Part shown: positions 1 through 8,476 of the stretch, in pieces
Layout: every line of letters starts with the position of its first letter
How positions within the stretch are numbered: the stretch's first letter is position 1
The notes under the pieces: model-generated
What the model was told of the DNA's origin: nothing
Seen by the model: only the letters and a program-made list of their open reading frames with translations
Databases searched by the model: none
From: an uncultured Lentisphaeria bacterium
Lineage (GTDB): Bacteria > Verrucomicrobiota > Lentisphaeria > Victivallales > UBA1829
NCBI GenBank assembly: GCA_905197955.1
Contig: CAJKAR010000004.1
Location: 108,103 to 172,102 of the forward strand
Direction: 5' to 3'
DNA: 64,000 nucleotides
Position numbers and translations under genes: made by a program

Positions 1-686
1 CTCCATTGATTGTTTGCATGATAATATTCAAAACGATGATTGCCTGCGGAAAGCTCGACCGTTCCCTTGAAACGTCCGGTCTGTGCGGGACCGATCCAGT
101 GACGGCCGGGATACTGGGCAATCAATTTTCCATCAATCAAAAGAAAGGATGCGTCCGTCGAAGCGGTATGGAATGTATACGTTCCCGGTTTGTCGATGCG
201 GATGATTCCCCGGTAGAGATTCAGCGAGTTGTTGGTGTTTCCCAGTTTGTTGCCGCCCAGATAGACCCGTTTTTCCCAGCCGGCACGCATCCGGAGCGAA
301 TTTCGCCAGAAGTTCTGGAACTGTTCCAGAGAGTTCACGGTATTGCCTTTGAATTCCTTGTAAAGATGAAGCAGACCGGATTTCTGCTCGGCGGCAGGCG
401 ATTTTACCGGAGTGTCGTGATATTCGAGAATCAGAGTTTCTCCGGGACGGGCGTTGCAAAAGGCATCGAGCTTTCCGCCCTCCCGGTTGATGACTGTCAT
501 AGGACGGATCCCGCCGTTTCGGTCAAGCAGACGGAAGCCGGAGACGCGGTCCGGAATAAAAAAGGTAAATGCGGCAGAGCGTTCTTCCGTCCCCTCCCCG
601 CCGATTTTGAGCTCTTTTGTAAAGAGCCGGGCGGCAGACAGAGAAAATGCGGTCAGCAGCAGGAATGTTGCAAACAGATATTTCAT
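1..686 (-). CDS. Secreted PA14-domain protein, 3' end cut by window edge
   Basis: 228 codons are visible and no stop occurs before the window edge, so the C-terminus is missing. The start is an ATG at 686 preceded by GGGAG about 8 nt upstream. Residues 1-19 form a signal peptide (short basic start, hydrophobic LFATFLLLTAFSL core, SAA-type cleavage site), so the product is exported. Residues about 110-228 look like a PA14 fold: FHTASTDASFLLIDGK, then GRFKGTVELSAGNHRFEYYH. PA14 domains usually bind carbohydrate and are often attached to glycosidases or adhesins. The catalytic or anchoring part, if any, lies outside the window. A promoter sits at 713-741. Confidence 0.75.
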   Translation of the reverse strand, partial: MKYLFATFLLLTAFSLSAARLFTKELKIGGEGTEERSAAFTFFIPDRVSGFRLLDRNGGIRPMTVINREGGKLDAFCNARPGETLILEYHDTPVKSPAAEQKSGLLHLYKEFKGNTVNSLEQFQNFWRNSLRMRAGWEKRVYLGGNKLGNTNNSLNLYRGIIRIDKPGTYTFHTASTDASFLLIDGKLIAQYPGRHWIGPAQTGRFKGTVELSAGNHRFEYYHANNQW

Positions 687-712
687 ATGTGTTCTCCCGA
701 ATCAGTTCGCTA

Positions 713-741
713 CATATACCATACCGGATGAGAAAAAGCAA
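713..741 (-). promoter_or_regulatory. Sigma70-type promoter of the PA14 gene
   Basis: Reading the minus strand: TTGCTT, a 17-bp spacer, then TATATG, 27 nt before the ATG at 686. It matches the TTGNNN-16/17-TATATT pattern seen elsewhere in the window. Confidence 0.5.
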
Positions 742-827
742 GTCGGGAAAAACTCCGGAACGCAAAAAAAAACTTTGGATTGCCAAATTGTAATTTTGAG
801 TCTGAAAAGAGACGTTTGATCCGCTTT

Positions 828-1352
828 TCAGCCCTTGACATGGGAAGAATACAAGACCGTCCGGATGACAGAATAGGCTTCCAGTTTTTTCTGATAGCTG
901 TAAACTGCGGCGGCAGGACTGGTGGAGGGCAGTTTTTGAATCGTCACTCCAGAGTGAAACACTCGTTCATTGTACCGTTTCAAAAACTGGAACGACGCCG
1001 TTCCGTTGCAGAAAATATGGGTGATGCCGGGATTTTCCCGGAGAAGTCCGGCGATATCGTTTGGAATCGGATCGGTAATTCTGGTATCAAGACTTCCCTC
1101 TCTGCGGCAGGCCGCCAGGGAGTCCCATAACGCGATGCGGTTCCGTCCGAGCGCCGCCAGACGTTCCGGATACGGCAGATCCGGCGAAAAGCAGAAGAGT
1201 TCCCCCATGATCCGCCAGAAAGCATTGTGCCGGTATGCGTAATACTCCTGCCTGCGCAGCGATTCTTCGCCCGGCATCGATCCGAGAATCAGAACAACGG
1301 CTCCGGGAAAGATGCTGGGCGGGAAAGAGTGTTTCAGAAGCATATCACTCAT
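828..1352 (-). CDS. DNA-deoxyinosine (hypoxanthine) glycosylase, UDG superfamily
   Basis: 174 aa from ATG 1352. The N-terminal motif VLILGSMPGEESLRRQEYYAY with HNAFWRIM following is the signature of family 6 uracil-DNA-glycosylase relatives, which excise hypoxanthine from deaminated DNA. The C-terminal part has the conserved LPSTSPAAA motif. It acts in the cytoplasm in base-excision repair. The start lies 5 nt after the stop of the upstream TIM-barrel gene, so the two are probably cotranscribed, though no functional link is evident. An in-frame upstream extension is open, but it overlaps the upstream gene. The family call is firm; the exact substrate is inferred from the family. Confidence 0.82.
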   Translation of the reverse strand: MSDMLLKHSFPPSIFPGAVVLILGSMPGEESLRRQEYYAYRHNAFWRIMGELFCFSPDLPYPERLAALGRNRIALWDSLAACRREGSLDTRITDPIPNDIAGLLRENPGITHIFCNGTASFQFLKRYNERVFHSGVTIQKLPSTSPAAAVYSYQKKLEAYSVIRTVLYSSHVKG

Positions 1353-1357
1353 CTTGT

Positions 1358-2212
1358 TCAGGCGAAAAGCTCCTTGAGCATACGTATGCCGATGGAGGTG
1401 CCTTCCCGGCACTCTTCCATGCCTTCGAACTCCACGGAAACATAGGAGTCGTAGCCGGAATTCCGGATCACTTCGACAATCGCAGGAATATCGATATCGC
1501 CGTATCCGACGATCGAACCGCGCAGGAGATTTCCATGCTTCGTTTCAAAGAAACCGTTCCGGACCGCAAGATTCTTCCGCACATAAAAATCCTTGAAATG
1601 GATCATGGACGCAAGAGAGATATTATTTTTTACGGCGGAAACGGGATCCTCATCCACGCAGAGGAAGTTGCCGACGTCAAGAGTCGTGCGGAAGTTCTCT
1701 CTGCCGACCGCATAAATGAGTCTCTGCACCCGCTCGCTTCCCTGTACATGATATCCGTGATTTTCCACACTGGTTGTAATGCCGAACGGTTTTGCATAAT
1801 CGGCAATCTCGGCACAGGCTTCGGCGAGTTTCGGCAGATCGGCATCAAAATTCCGGCAGGTTGCCTCGGCTGGCGGTCTCCAGCCCGCATCATGACGCAT
1901 CCGGGTGACACCCAGACGGGCAGCAACATCCACTTCCCGTTTCACCCGTTCAATTTCTTTCCGGAAGGCTTCCTCATCCGGCTGAATAAAGTTTGCTCCG
2001 ATGGTATAACTGGAAAGATCCACACCGCAGTCCGACGCAGTTTTCCGGATCTCCGCACAGAGAGCCGCGTTCTCCGCAAGACACTCTTTTCCCGGTGCAA
2101 TTTCAATGTGTTCCGCACCATTTTCCGCGCCCCATCGGATAATGTCGCACAAGGTGAACTCCCCTTTGGAGACAAGACGGCTGAGGCTGTAGGTTGTCAA
2201 TCCGATTTTCAT
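1358..2212 (-). CDS. Sugar phosphate isomerase/epimerase-like TIM-barrel protein
   Basis: 284 aa from ATG 2212, chosen because GGGTG lies 8 nt upstream; a TTG at 2218 is the longer alternative. It belongs to the xylose-isomerase-like / AP-endonuclease-2 TIM-barrel superfamily: KIGLTTYSLSR strand 1, then metal-ligand-type motifs HIEIAPG, SVENHGYH, TLDVGNFLCVDED, MIHFKDFYV and SVEFEGMEE. Members isomerise or epimerise sugars and inositol derivatives with a divalent metal. No transporter or dehydrogenase accompanies it, so the substrate cannot be named. A promoter lies at 2254-2282 and the glycosylase gene follows closely. Confidence 0.8.
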   Translation of the reverse strand: MKIGLTTYSLSRLVSKGEFTLCDIIRWGAENGAEHIEIAPGKECLAENAALCAEIRKTASDCGVDLSSYTIGANFIQPDEEAFRKEIERVKREVDVAARLGVTRMRHDAGWRPPAEATCRNFDADLPKLAEACAEIADYAKPFGITTSVENHGYHVQGSERVQRLIYAVGRENFRTTLDVGNFLCVDEDPVSAVKNNISLASMIHFKDFYVRKNLAVRNGFFETKHGNLLRGSIVGYGDIDIPAIVEVIRNSGYDSYVSVEFEGMEECREGTSIGIRMLKELFA

Positions 2213-2253
2213 AATCAATACACCCTTTTTCTGTTGTTTGCGGTTCTCAGCCC

Positions 2254-2282
2254 AATATATCCGGATGGAGATCTTTTTTCAA
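2254..2282 (-). promoter_or_regulatory. Promoter of the TIM-barrel/glycosylase pair
   Basis: Minus strand TTGAAA, 17-bp spacer, TATATT, about 42 nt before the ATG at 2212. Confidence 0.65.
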
Positions 2283-2335
2283 ATCGGCAAACTCATTTTT
2301 CTCTGCGAAACAAGCGGAAAAACGAATTCCCAGGC

Positions 2336-3283
2336 TCAGTTTTTTCCGTCTGTGGAGTTCTCCGGAAAAAGCGCGGGATAAAGTTTCCCCGCCATCAGAC
2401 GGAACGCCTCCGGGAATTTCCGGTTCGCCTTGTATTGAAAATACTCGGAGGGGAGCAGAAGAAGACGGCCGGATTTCACGGCTTTCAAATTCCGCAGGGC
2501 CGGATTCGTCTGAAAGATGCGCAACGCCTGTTCCATAGCCTTGCGATTGGTTGTTGCGGGAACAATGAAAAGAAAATCGGGATCTTCCAGCATCAGCCGT
2601 TCCAGACTGAATTTAACCCGCTGGGCAACGACTTTCTGTCCGCTCGTATTCAGAATATTTTTCCCGCCGAGCCGTTCCGCGATGAAGGCGGCATTCGCTT
2701 CCGAGGTCTCTGCGCGGAACTCCGATCCGTTGAAAAACAGACAAAGAAAGGTGGGCGCTTTCACGTTAGCCTTACGGATCTTCTGTTCGAGTGCTTCGAT
2801 TTCCCGGTTGACCCGCAACAGCGTTTCCGGAGGAGTCTTTTTTCCCAGAATTGCGCAGAAGATTCCGGCGATTTCCCGGTAGTCCCGGTAGTTGTCATAC
2901 TTCAGGAGGAGTACGTCGATTCCGGAATTCCTCAGAAGTTTCGCCAGCGGACGGTTTCGGCCGGTCATCCCGCTGAGAATCACCAGATCCGGCTTGAGCT
3001 GGAGAATCTTCTCGGCGTTCGGATGAAAATATCCGCCGATTCCCGGAAGATGTTTTACTTCCTCCGGAACAACTTCGTCTTTTTTCATGGAGTGAATCGC
3101 CACCAGTGATCCGCCGCAGTCCAGCCAGATTTCCAGCAGAGAGGGGTAACAGATAATCGTCCGACCGGGATTCGTCCGAATCGAAACATTTTCCTGAAAG
3201 GCATCCTTCACAACGATCTTTTCCGCGGACAGGACACATCCAGTCACCGCCAGCAGAAGCAGCCAGAATACCGAACTTTTCAT
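2336..3283 (-). CDS. ABC transporter substrate-binding lipoprotein (iron-siderophore/B12 type)
   Basis: 315 aa. The N-terminus has a hydrophobic stretch ending in VTGC at residues 13-16, a lipobox, so a lipid-anchored envelope protein is expected. The rest resembles BtuF/FhuD-type periplasmic binding proteins: NPGRTIICYPSLLEIWLDCG, VAIHSMKKDEV, GIGGYFHPNAEKILQLKPDLV and a late ERLGGKNIL motif. Such proteins deliver chelated iron or cobalamin to an ABC importer. The gene overlaps the DUF2339 gene by 4 nt (ATGA), so the two are translationally coupled, but no permease or ATPase gene is adjacent. It may be an orphan binding protein or have another ligand. Confidence 0.8.
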   Translation of the reverse strand: MKSSVFWLLLLAVTGCVLSAEKIVVKDAFQENVSIRTNPGRTIICYPSLLEIWLDCGGSLVAIHSMKKDEVVPEEVKHLPGIGGYFHPNAEKILQLKPDLVILSGMTGRNRPLAKLLRNSGIDVLLLKYDNYRDYREIAGIFCAILGKKTPPETLLRVNREIEALEQKIRKANVKAPTFLCLFFNGSEFRAETSEANAAFIAERLGGKNILNTSGQKVVAQRVKFSLERLMLEDPDFLFIVPATTNRKAMEQALRIFQTNPALRNLKAVKSGRLLLLPSEYFQYKANRKFPEAFRLMAGKLYPALFPENSTDGKN

Positions 3284-5475
3284 ACTTCGCCATCCTTCTT
3301 GTCGAAACGGTCCCGGAACCGGATGTAGAGAAGAGCTCCGGCGATCATAACCACGCTCAGCACAAGAAGTCCGATACTCTTTGCCAGCAGATGGTATCCC
3401 GCCAGATCATAGAAAAACACCTTCAGCGAACAGAGCCCGAATACGACAAGTCCGAAAATCCGGCTGATTTTCCATCTGCCCAGAATTCCGGTAAAAAGAA
3501 ATCCAACAGCAAGAATTCCCCACCAGAGCGAAACTCCGCCTCGAGTGAAGTCCGGCAGAATCAGACGCAGAAGTTTATAGAGTTCCAGAGATGTGTAAAG
3601 GAAAAATGCAATTCCTCCAGCCACCCCGAATAAAGTCCGCTGTACTTGCAGTTTTTCCTTCTCCTCCGGCCACCTTTTTGCCTGAAGAACAAGCGCGATC
3701 CATGAGACAATCAGCGACAGTGTAAAAACTCCGCCGCTCAGGAACGACTCCCGGAACGATTCCGCAGACGAAGAAAAGTTCACCACGTCCCACAAAAGAA
3801 TTCGCAGGAACACAATCAGAAAACCGAAACAGGCAATTTTACGCAGGAAGTCGCTTTGAATCGCCGAGGAGAGCAGCAAAAGCATCATCGCCAGAAGCGA
3901 CCATGCCGCCGGAATCCATTCTCCGGAAAGCAGAATCGGCACCACCATGCCGATGGAATAGATGCTCAGCAGCATTGCCGCGGGAATCACCTCTTTCCTG
4001 CGCGGCTCTCTCAGGTGGCAGAAAAGAATCACCCCTGCCTGAAACGCGGCGGATGCCAGCAGAAGAACCGCCTGCGGAATTTCACAGGCCGGCTTGTGAA
4101 GAACCGATCCGAATACGGCAAGTCCGCTGATCGTAAAGAGCAGATGATTCAGGATCTGTCCCGTAATTTCGATGCCCGTCACCTCTTCCGGCTGCGTCTC
4201 TCGCCACGGACGGCAGAGCGGAACCACAGCAAAGAAGGCATAGTTCAAACCGAGAATCCAAAGCAGAGTCCGACAGTTTTCTTCCGTAATCGCATGCTGG
4301 TGAATCCCAGTGGTCAGCGTCAGCACCGTCAGAAAGGCAAAAAGCAGAAAACCGAACAGATTCACCCCTCTCCATTTCCGGAAATTCGCCAGAATCAGAA
4401 GGCCGAAGGTAATGATGGACAGGTAGATGAAAAAACCGATGTAATTCCGGCTTCCGGTGGAAAGCATGATCGGAGTCAGATAACCGCCGGTGATTCCGAG
4501 AAACGCCGGGAACGGATGATCCGCCCGGATCGACGACGCCATCGCCGCAATAGTAATAACCGTCATAATGAGAAACGCCGTCAAAGAATCCGTCATCGAA
4601 TAGACAATGTACCCCGCGCGGGCGGAAAGATACATCGTGACAAATCCAGCCCCCATGATCCCGACCGCCGCAATGTGATATTTCCGTTTCGCCCCGATCA
4701 TTCCCGCGATCGCCATTGCACACCCGGCAAGAAACGCACAGCCGATCCGCACTTCCGGCGAAATCAGATTGTTCTGAACCGCGAACTTCAGAAAGAACAC
4801 GACTCCGGCAATCAGAATCACCACGGCGATCCGGATCAGCCAGGTTGTGGCAAACGCATACTCGCGGGAGATGTTTTTGTCCCGGTAGTTTTCGCCGACA
4901 CAGAACCATTCGACAATTCTGTTCCACGCTTCACTCGTCCGCGAATCAATCGTTTCTTTTCCGGCAGGAGCCCCGTTTTCCGGGAATTCCGTCTTTTTCG
5001 AGTGTTCCGTTGCCGGGGAAATGATCGTTTCGACCGGGCTTTCCGCAGAACTCTCGCCAGAAGGAGTTTCGACAGAAGAGCTCTTGACAGACGAACTTTC
5101 AACAGACAATTTTTCCAGCGTTTCCACTATCTGTTCAGCCCCGCAAGATTCTTCGTCCGGAAAGGAGAGGGAAGCGAACTCCTCTGTGGAATGGTGTATT
5201 CCCGCCCTGCCCTTCTTTTCGGCATAAGAAGCTGATGAAACCGTCGTCCGCGCTTCCGGCTCCGCATCCGCCAGAGATTCGGAAGAGCCTGTTTTCTGTT
5301 CCATCTTTGCCTGCAGGGATCGGAGGCGTTTCAGAATCAAGGTCTGAACCCGACGGTTTTCCTCGCGTTCCTCCCGGAGCATCTGACTCAACCGCATGTA
5401 GCTCCAAATCGGAAAGATCAGGTAAAAGAGAAGAAAACCAAGCAGGATCAGCGGCAGCAGCTCAAGACCATTCAT
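3280..5475 (-). CDS. DUF2339 polytopic membrane protein
   Basis: 731 aa from ATG 5475 (GGGTG 8 nt upstream; a GTG at 5484 would add three residues). Residues 1-25 are a membrane anchor. A charged, probably coiled segment follows (LREEREENRRVQTLILKRLR), then a low-complexity Ser/Glu region at about 70-170. From about residue 210 to the end there are roughly 20 hydrophobic segments with the DUF2339 feel (ATTWLIRIAVVILIAGVVFF, ISPEVRIGCAFLAG, AFLGITGGYLTPIML, LFGVAGGIAFFLYTSLE). Function in the family is unknown. It is coupled to the binding lipoprotein gene by a 4-nt overlap. Confidence 0.85.
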   Translation of the reverse strand: MNGLELLPLILLGFLLFYLIFPIWSYMRLSQMLREEREENRRVQTLILKRLRSLQAKMEQKTGSSESLADAEPEARTTVSSASYAEKKGRAGIHHSTEEFASLSFPDEESCGAEQIVETLEKLSVESSSVKSSSVETPSGESSAESPVETIISPATEHSKKTEFPENGAPAGKETIDSRTSEAWNRIVEWFCVGENYRDKNISREYAFATTWLIRIAVVILIAGVVFFLKFAVQNNLISPEVRIGCAFLAGCAMAIAGMIGAKRKYHIAAVGIMGAGFVTMYLSARAGYIVYSMTDSLTAFLIMTVITIAAMASSIRADHPFPAFLGITGGYLTPIMLSTGSRNYIGFFIYLSIITFGLLILANFRKWRGVNLFGFLLFAFLTVLTLTTGIHQHAITEENCRTLLWILGLNYAFFAVVPLCRPWRETQPEEVTGIEITGQILNHLLFTISGLAVFGSVLHKPACEIPQAVLLLASAAFQAGVILFCHLREPRRKEVIPAAMLLSIYSIGMVVPILLSGEWIPAAWSLLAMMLLLLSSAIQSDFLRKIACFGFLIVFLRILLWDVVNFSSSAESFRESFLSGGVFTLSLIVSWIALVLQAKRWPEEKEKLQVQRTLFGVAGGIAFFLYTSLELYKLLRLILPDFTRGGVSLWWGILAVGFLFTGILGRWKISRIFGLVVFGLCSLKVFFYDLAGYHLLAKSIGLLVLSVVMIAGALLYIRFRDRFDKKDGEV

Positions 5476-5577
5476 AAGAAACACCCTTTTCTGTTTGGGG
5501 GATCACCGGACAGAAACGATAAATCCCCGCGCCATATTTTGTTGTCTGCCGCCGATCTCCGGAAACAACGGCAGGTG

Positions 5578-8184
5578 TTATGAAATCTTATACTTTGCCG
5601 CCAGTTTTGTCAATGCAGCGACCTGTTTGAACGAGAGCACTTTTCCGGAAGCACGCTGTTTGGCAAGGGATTCATAGAACTCCTTGTCATTGTAAACGCG
5701 CCGACCTTTCTTTTCGGGTTCTGCCCAGTCGGTGATCTCCGCCATTGCCTTGAGGAGCCGATCGACTTCCGCTTCTCCGGGTCCCCCGGATGCGGCAGGA
5801 GCCGACGATGTTTCCGCATTTGTTCCCTGTGCACTGCTGCCATCGGCGGAGGGAAGTGCATCGGGCACGGCCCCCGTCAGCTCCCGGACAACGGATTCAT
5901 AGTCGGGAATGGATGAAGCATACCGGGAAGCGATCTTCGCCAGCGCGGAGATCTGTTTTTCGGAAAGCAGCTTGCCCGACTCCATCTGTTTTTTCAAGGA
6001 TTCAAAGAATTTCTTATCGTCGTAAACTCTTGCGCCGCGTTTTTCCGGAGGATTCCACGGGATTCCCTGCATTGCCTGAAAAACCGATTCCAGAGATTCC
6101 TGCGGCGGTGCGCTGACGGCCGCGGATTCCCGGCGCTGACGAATCTCCTCCTGTTTTTTCCGGCGGTCATCAAGACGTTCCATTGCGGCCTCGATATCTT
6201 TCTCGAATCCGTTTGCTTGTGCAACCTCCTTGAGATTTTTCAGCTGGGAGGCATATTTGACCACCAGATTCAGCAATGCTTCCCACTGTTTGGCGGAAAT
6301 GGTGGTACCCTGTCCCGCTTTGGTCTGAACGGAGGTATAGAACTTTTTATCGTCATAGACCCGTTTTGCCCCTTTTTCCGGTTCATCCCAGTTTTTCACA
6401 GAGGAGAGCAGTTCCAGGACGGCTTTTGCCTTCTGAGCCTCCGGAGCTCCCGCATTTTTCGCTTCGGAAAGCCACTTGGAGAACTTCTCGTAAAAGTTTT
6501 TGAGCATGCTGGTCCAGAGGATCTGTCCTTCTTCCACGCTGTCGAGCTGATTTTCCATGTCGGCGGTGAATCCCACCTGAATCAGATCGGGCAGAGAAGC
6601 AACCAGATAATCATTGATTTTGAATCCCAGCTCCGTCGGGGAAAGCTTGCCTTTTTCTTTCAGGACGTAGGCGCGCTCCTGAATGGTGTTGACAATCGTG
6701 GCATAGGTCGACGGCCGTCCGATTCCGTTGGATTCCAGCTCCTTGATCAGAGTTGCCTCCGAAAAACGCGGAGGAGGTTCCGTAAATTTCTGTTCGGAAA
6801 GAGTATCTTCCAATTTGCAGGCGGAATCTTCTTTCAGAGATGCGAGAGCCTCGGCGTCTTTCGTGTTGTCGTCCTCGGAAGACGCGGCGCCCTCCTCTTC
6901 GATATTGTAGGCTTTCAGGAAGCCTGGGAATGTAGTCACTGTGGCAGTGGCGCGGAAGGTGTAGAGATTGTCATCGCTTCCCCTGCCCTCGACATCGACG
7001 GTGGTTCTCTGCTGTTCGGCAGGAGCCATCTGGCAGGCGACGAAACGTCTCCAGATCAGCCGATAAAGTTTCAGCTGTCCCGGTTCCAGATAGTCCTTCA
7101 GTTTTTCCGGCGTCAGATTGACATCGGTCGGTCTGATCGCCTCATGTGCCCCCTGCGCGGTGGATTTCGTTTTGAAGAAGTTCGGTTTTTCCGGAACGAA
7201 AGACACTCCGTAGTTGTTGCCGATAAACGCACGGCAGGCTGCCTGCGCCTCCGCGGCGATGGCAACGGAGTCCGTTCTCATGTAGGTAATCAAACCGAGA
7301 TGTCCTTCTCCGGTATCCACGCCTTCATAGAGCTGCTGGGCAAGACGCATCGTCGAATTCGCGGAAAATCCGAGCGAGGAACTCGCCGCCTGCTGCAATG
7401 TACTTGTGATAAACGGCGGGGGAGCATACCGTTTGCGCGGCTGTGTTTCGATGGAAGCAACCTTCCAGGCGGCAGCGCCCTTGATCGCTTCCAGCACACG
7501 ATCGGCATCATTGCGGTTGCCGATTTCAAATTTTCCGTTATTGATTTTTGCCAGTTTCGTCGTGAAACGGCTGGAGCTGTTCTGCGAGAAAATCGCGGCA
7601 AAGTTCCAGTATTCTTTCGGCACGAACGCCTGGATCTCCCGTTCCCGCTCGCAGACGAGACGGAGCGCCACCGACTGGACTCTTCCTGCGCTTACCCCCC
7701 GCTCGATCCGGGACCACAGCAGCGGACTGATCATGTATCCGACAATCCGGTCAAGGACGCGCCGCGCCTGCTGCGCATCGACCAGATTCATGTTCAGATC
7801 CCCCGGATGCTGGAACGCCTTCGTAATGGCGGATCGAGTAATTTCATGGAAGGCAACGCGTTTGAAAACCGCTTTCCGATTGGCATTTTTCAGCACTTCG
7901 TGAAGATGCCATGCGATCGCCTCTCCTTCGCGGTCCGGGTCGGGCGCCAGATAGATTTCCTTTACCGACTTGGCGGTCTTTTTCAGTTCCGACAAATTCT
8001 TGCCGCGCGATTTGGACTCCTCATACTGCGGTGCAAAATCATGTTCGATATCGACCCCGAACGCACGTTCCGGCAGATCGCGGATATGCCCGTAGGAAGC
8101 CTTGATAATATAATCCTTTCCCAGGATCTTTCCGATTGTTTTCGCCTTTGCAGGCGACTCGACTATGACCAGTTTATCCGGCAT
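5578..8184 (-). CDS. topA: DNA topoisomerase I with triplicated C-terminal domain
   Basis: 868 aa. It relaxes negative supercoils by transient cleavage of one DNA strand. The Toprim domain holds E9 (VIVESPAKAK) and D82/D84/E86 in DPDREGEA; the active-site tyrosine is Y301 in GLITYMRTDS. The core continues to about residue 590 (RFSEATLIKELESNGIGRPSTYATI). The tail is unusual: no zinc-finger cysteine clusters. Instead there are three copies of a 45-50 residue unit, each starting PEK.G.RVY(D/N)DK.F, at about 6245-6405, 5905-6070 and 5581-5735, joined by Lys/Glu- and Ser/Ala-rich linkers. ATG 8184 has GGAG upstream. The enzyme call is very secure. Confidence 0.97.
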   Translation of the reverse strand: MPDKLVIVESPAKAKTIGKILGKDYIIKASYGHIRDLPERAFGVDIEHDFAPQYEESKSRGKNLSELKKTAKSVKEIYLAPDPDREGEAIAWHLHEVLKNANRKAVFKRVAFHEITRSAITKAFQHPGDLNMNLVDAQQARRVLDRIVGYMISPLLWSRIERGVSAGRVQSVALRLVCEREREIQAFVPKEYWNFAAIFSQNSSSRFTTKLAKINNGKFEIGNRNDADRVLEAIKGAAAWKVASIETQPRKRYAPPPFITSTLQQAASSSLGFSANSTMRLAQQLYEGVDTGEGHLGLITYMRTDSVAIAAEAQAACRAFIGNNYGVSFVPEKPNFFKTKSTAQGAHEAIRPTDVNLTPEKLKDYLEPGQLKLYRLIWRRFVACQMAPAEQQRTTVDVEGRGSDDNLYTFRATATVTTFPGFLKAYNIEEEGAASSEDDNTKDAEALASLKEDSACKLEDTLSEQKFTEPPPRFSEATLIKELESNGIGRPSTYATIVNTIQERAYVLKEKGKLSPTELGFKINDYLVASLPDLIQVGFTADMENQLDSVEEGQILWTSMLKNFYEKFSKWLSEAKNAGAPEAQKAKAVLELLSSVKNWDEPEKGAKRVYDDKKFYTSVQTKAGQGTTISAKQWEALLNLVVKYASQLKNLKEVAQANGFEKDIEAAMERLDDRRKKQEEIRQRRESAAVSAPPQESLESVFQAMQGIPWNPPEKRGARVYDDKKFFESLKKQMESGKLLSEKQISALAKIASRYASSIPDYESVVRELTGAVPDALPSADGSSAQGTNAETSSAPAASGGPGEAEVDRLLKAMAEITDWAEPEKKGRRVYNDKEFYESLAKQRASGKVLSFKQVAALTKLAAKYKIS

Positions 8185-8476
8185 GACACATCGTTCTCCA
8201 TACTCAAAAAATTAAAACCGGAGCAGCAGATTATCCCTCATGATGTCGCACGATTTCAACGTTGCGGCGCCGGTCGTTGGGTTCGCACTATTATTATTAC
8301 AAGTAGACGATTGCAGAAACAAAGTCAAGCGCAAAACGTGCATTAACGGCAAAAATAAATAAAACCATTCCTTTTCCCGTTTTTCCCGCTTGACTTTTTC
8401 AAAACCGATGCTAGTGTAGTTATTTGCTACTGAAGTACGAATCACGTAATTAAAATAGGTAAGGAGATTGGGAAAG
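8185..8476. other. Divergent intergenic region topA/argD
   Basis: 292 bp between the divergent topA and argD starts. It carries the argD promoter (8390-8417) and, on the minus strand, a TTGACT with a weaker -10 (TACTTG) that could serve topA. Open frames here lack a ribosome-binding site and start features, so nothing is called as a gene. Confidence 0.5.
8390..8417 (+). promoter_or_regulatory. argD-argF promoter
   Basis: TTGACT, 16-bp spacer, TAGTGT. An AAGGAG follows at 8461-8466 and ATG at 8477, giving a leader of about 55 nt. No ARG-box palindrome was evident by eye. Confidence 0.5.

Noticed and set aside
6..731. 241-codon plus-strand frame at the window start
   Set aside because: The minus strand has a signal peptide, ribosome-binding site, promoter and a PA14 pattern over the same bases.
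1235..3109. 624-codon plus-strand frame
   Set aside because: It runs antisense across two recognised minus-strand genes.
6217..8346. 709-codon open frame opposite topA
   Set aside because: Antisense shadow of topA; codon periodicity and motifs belong to the minus strand.
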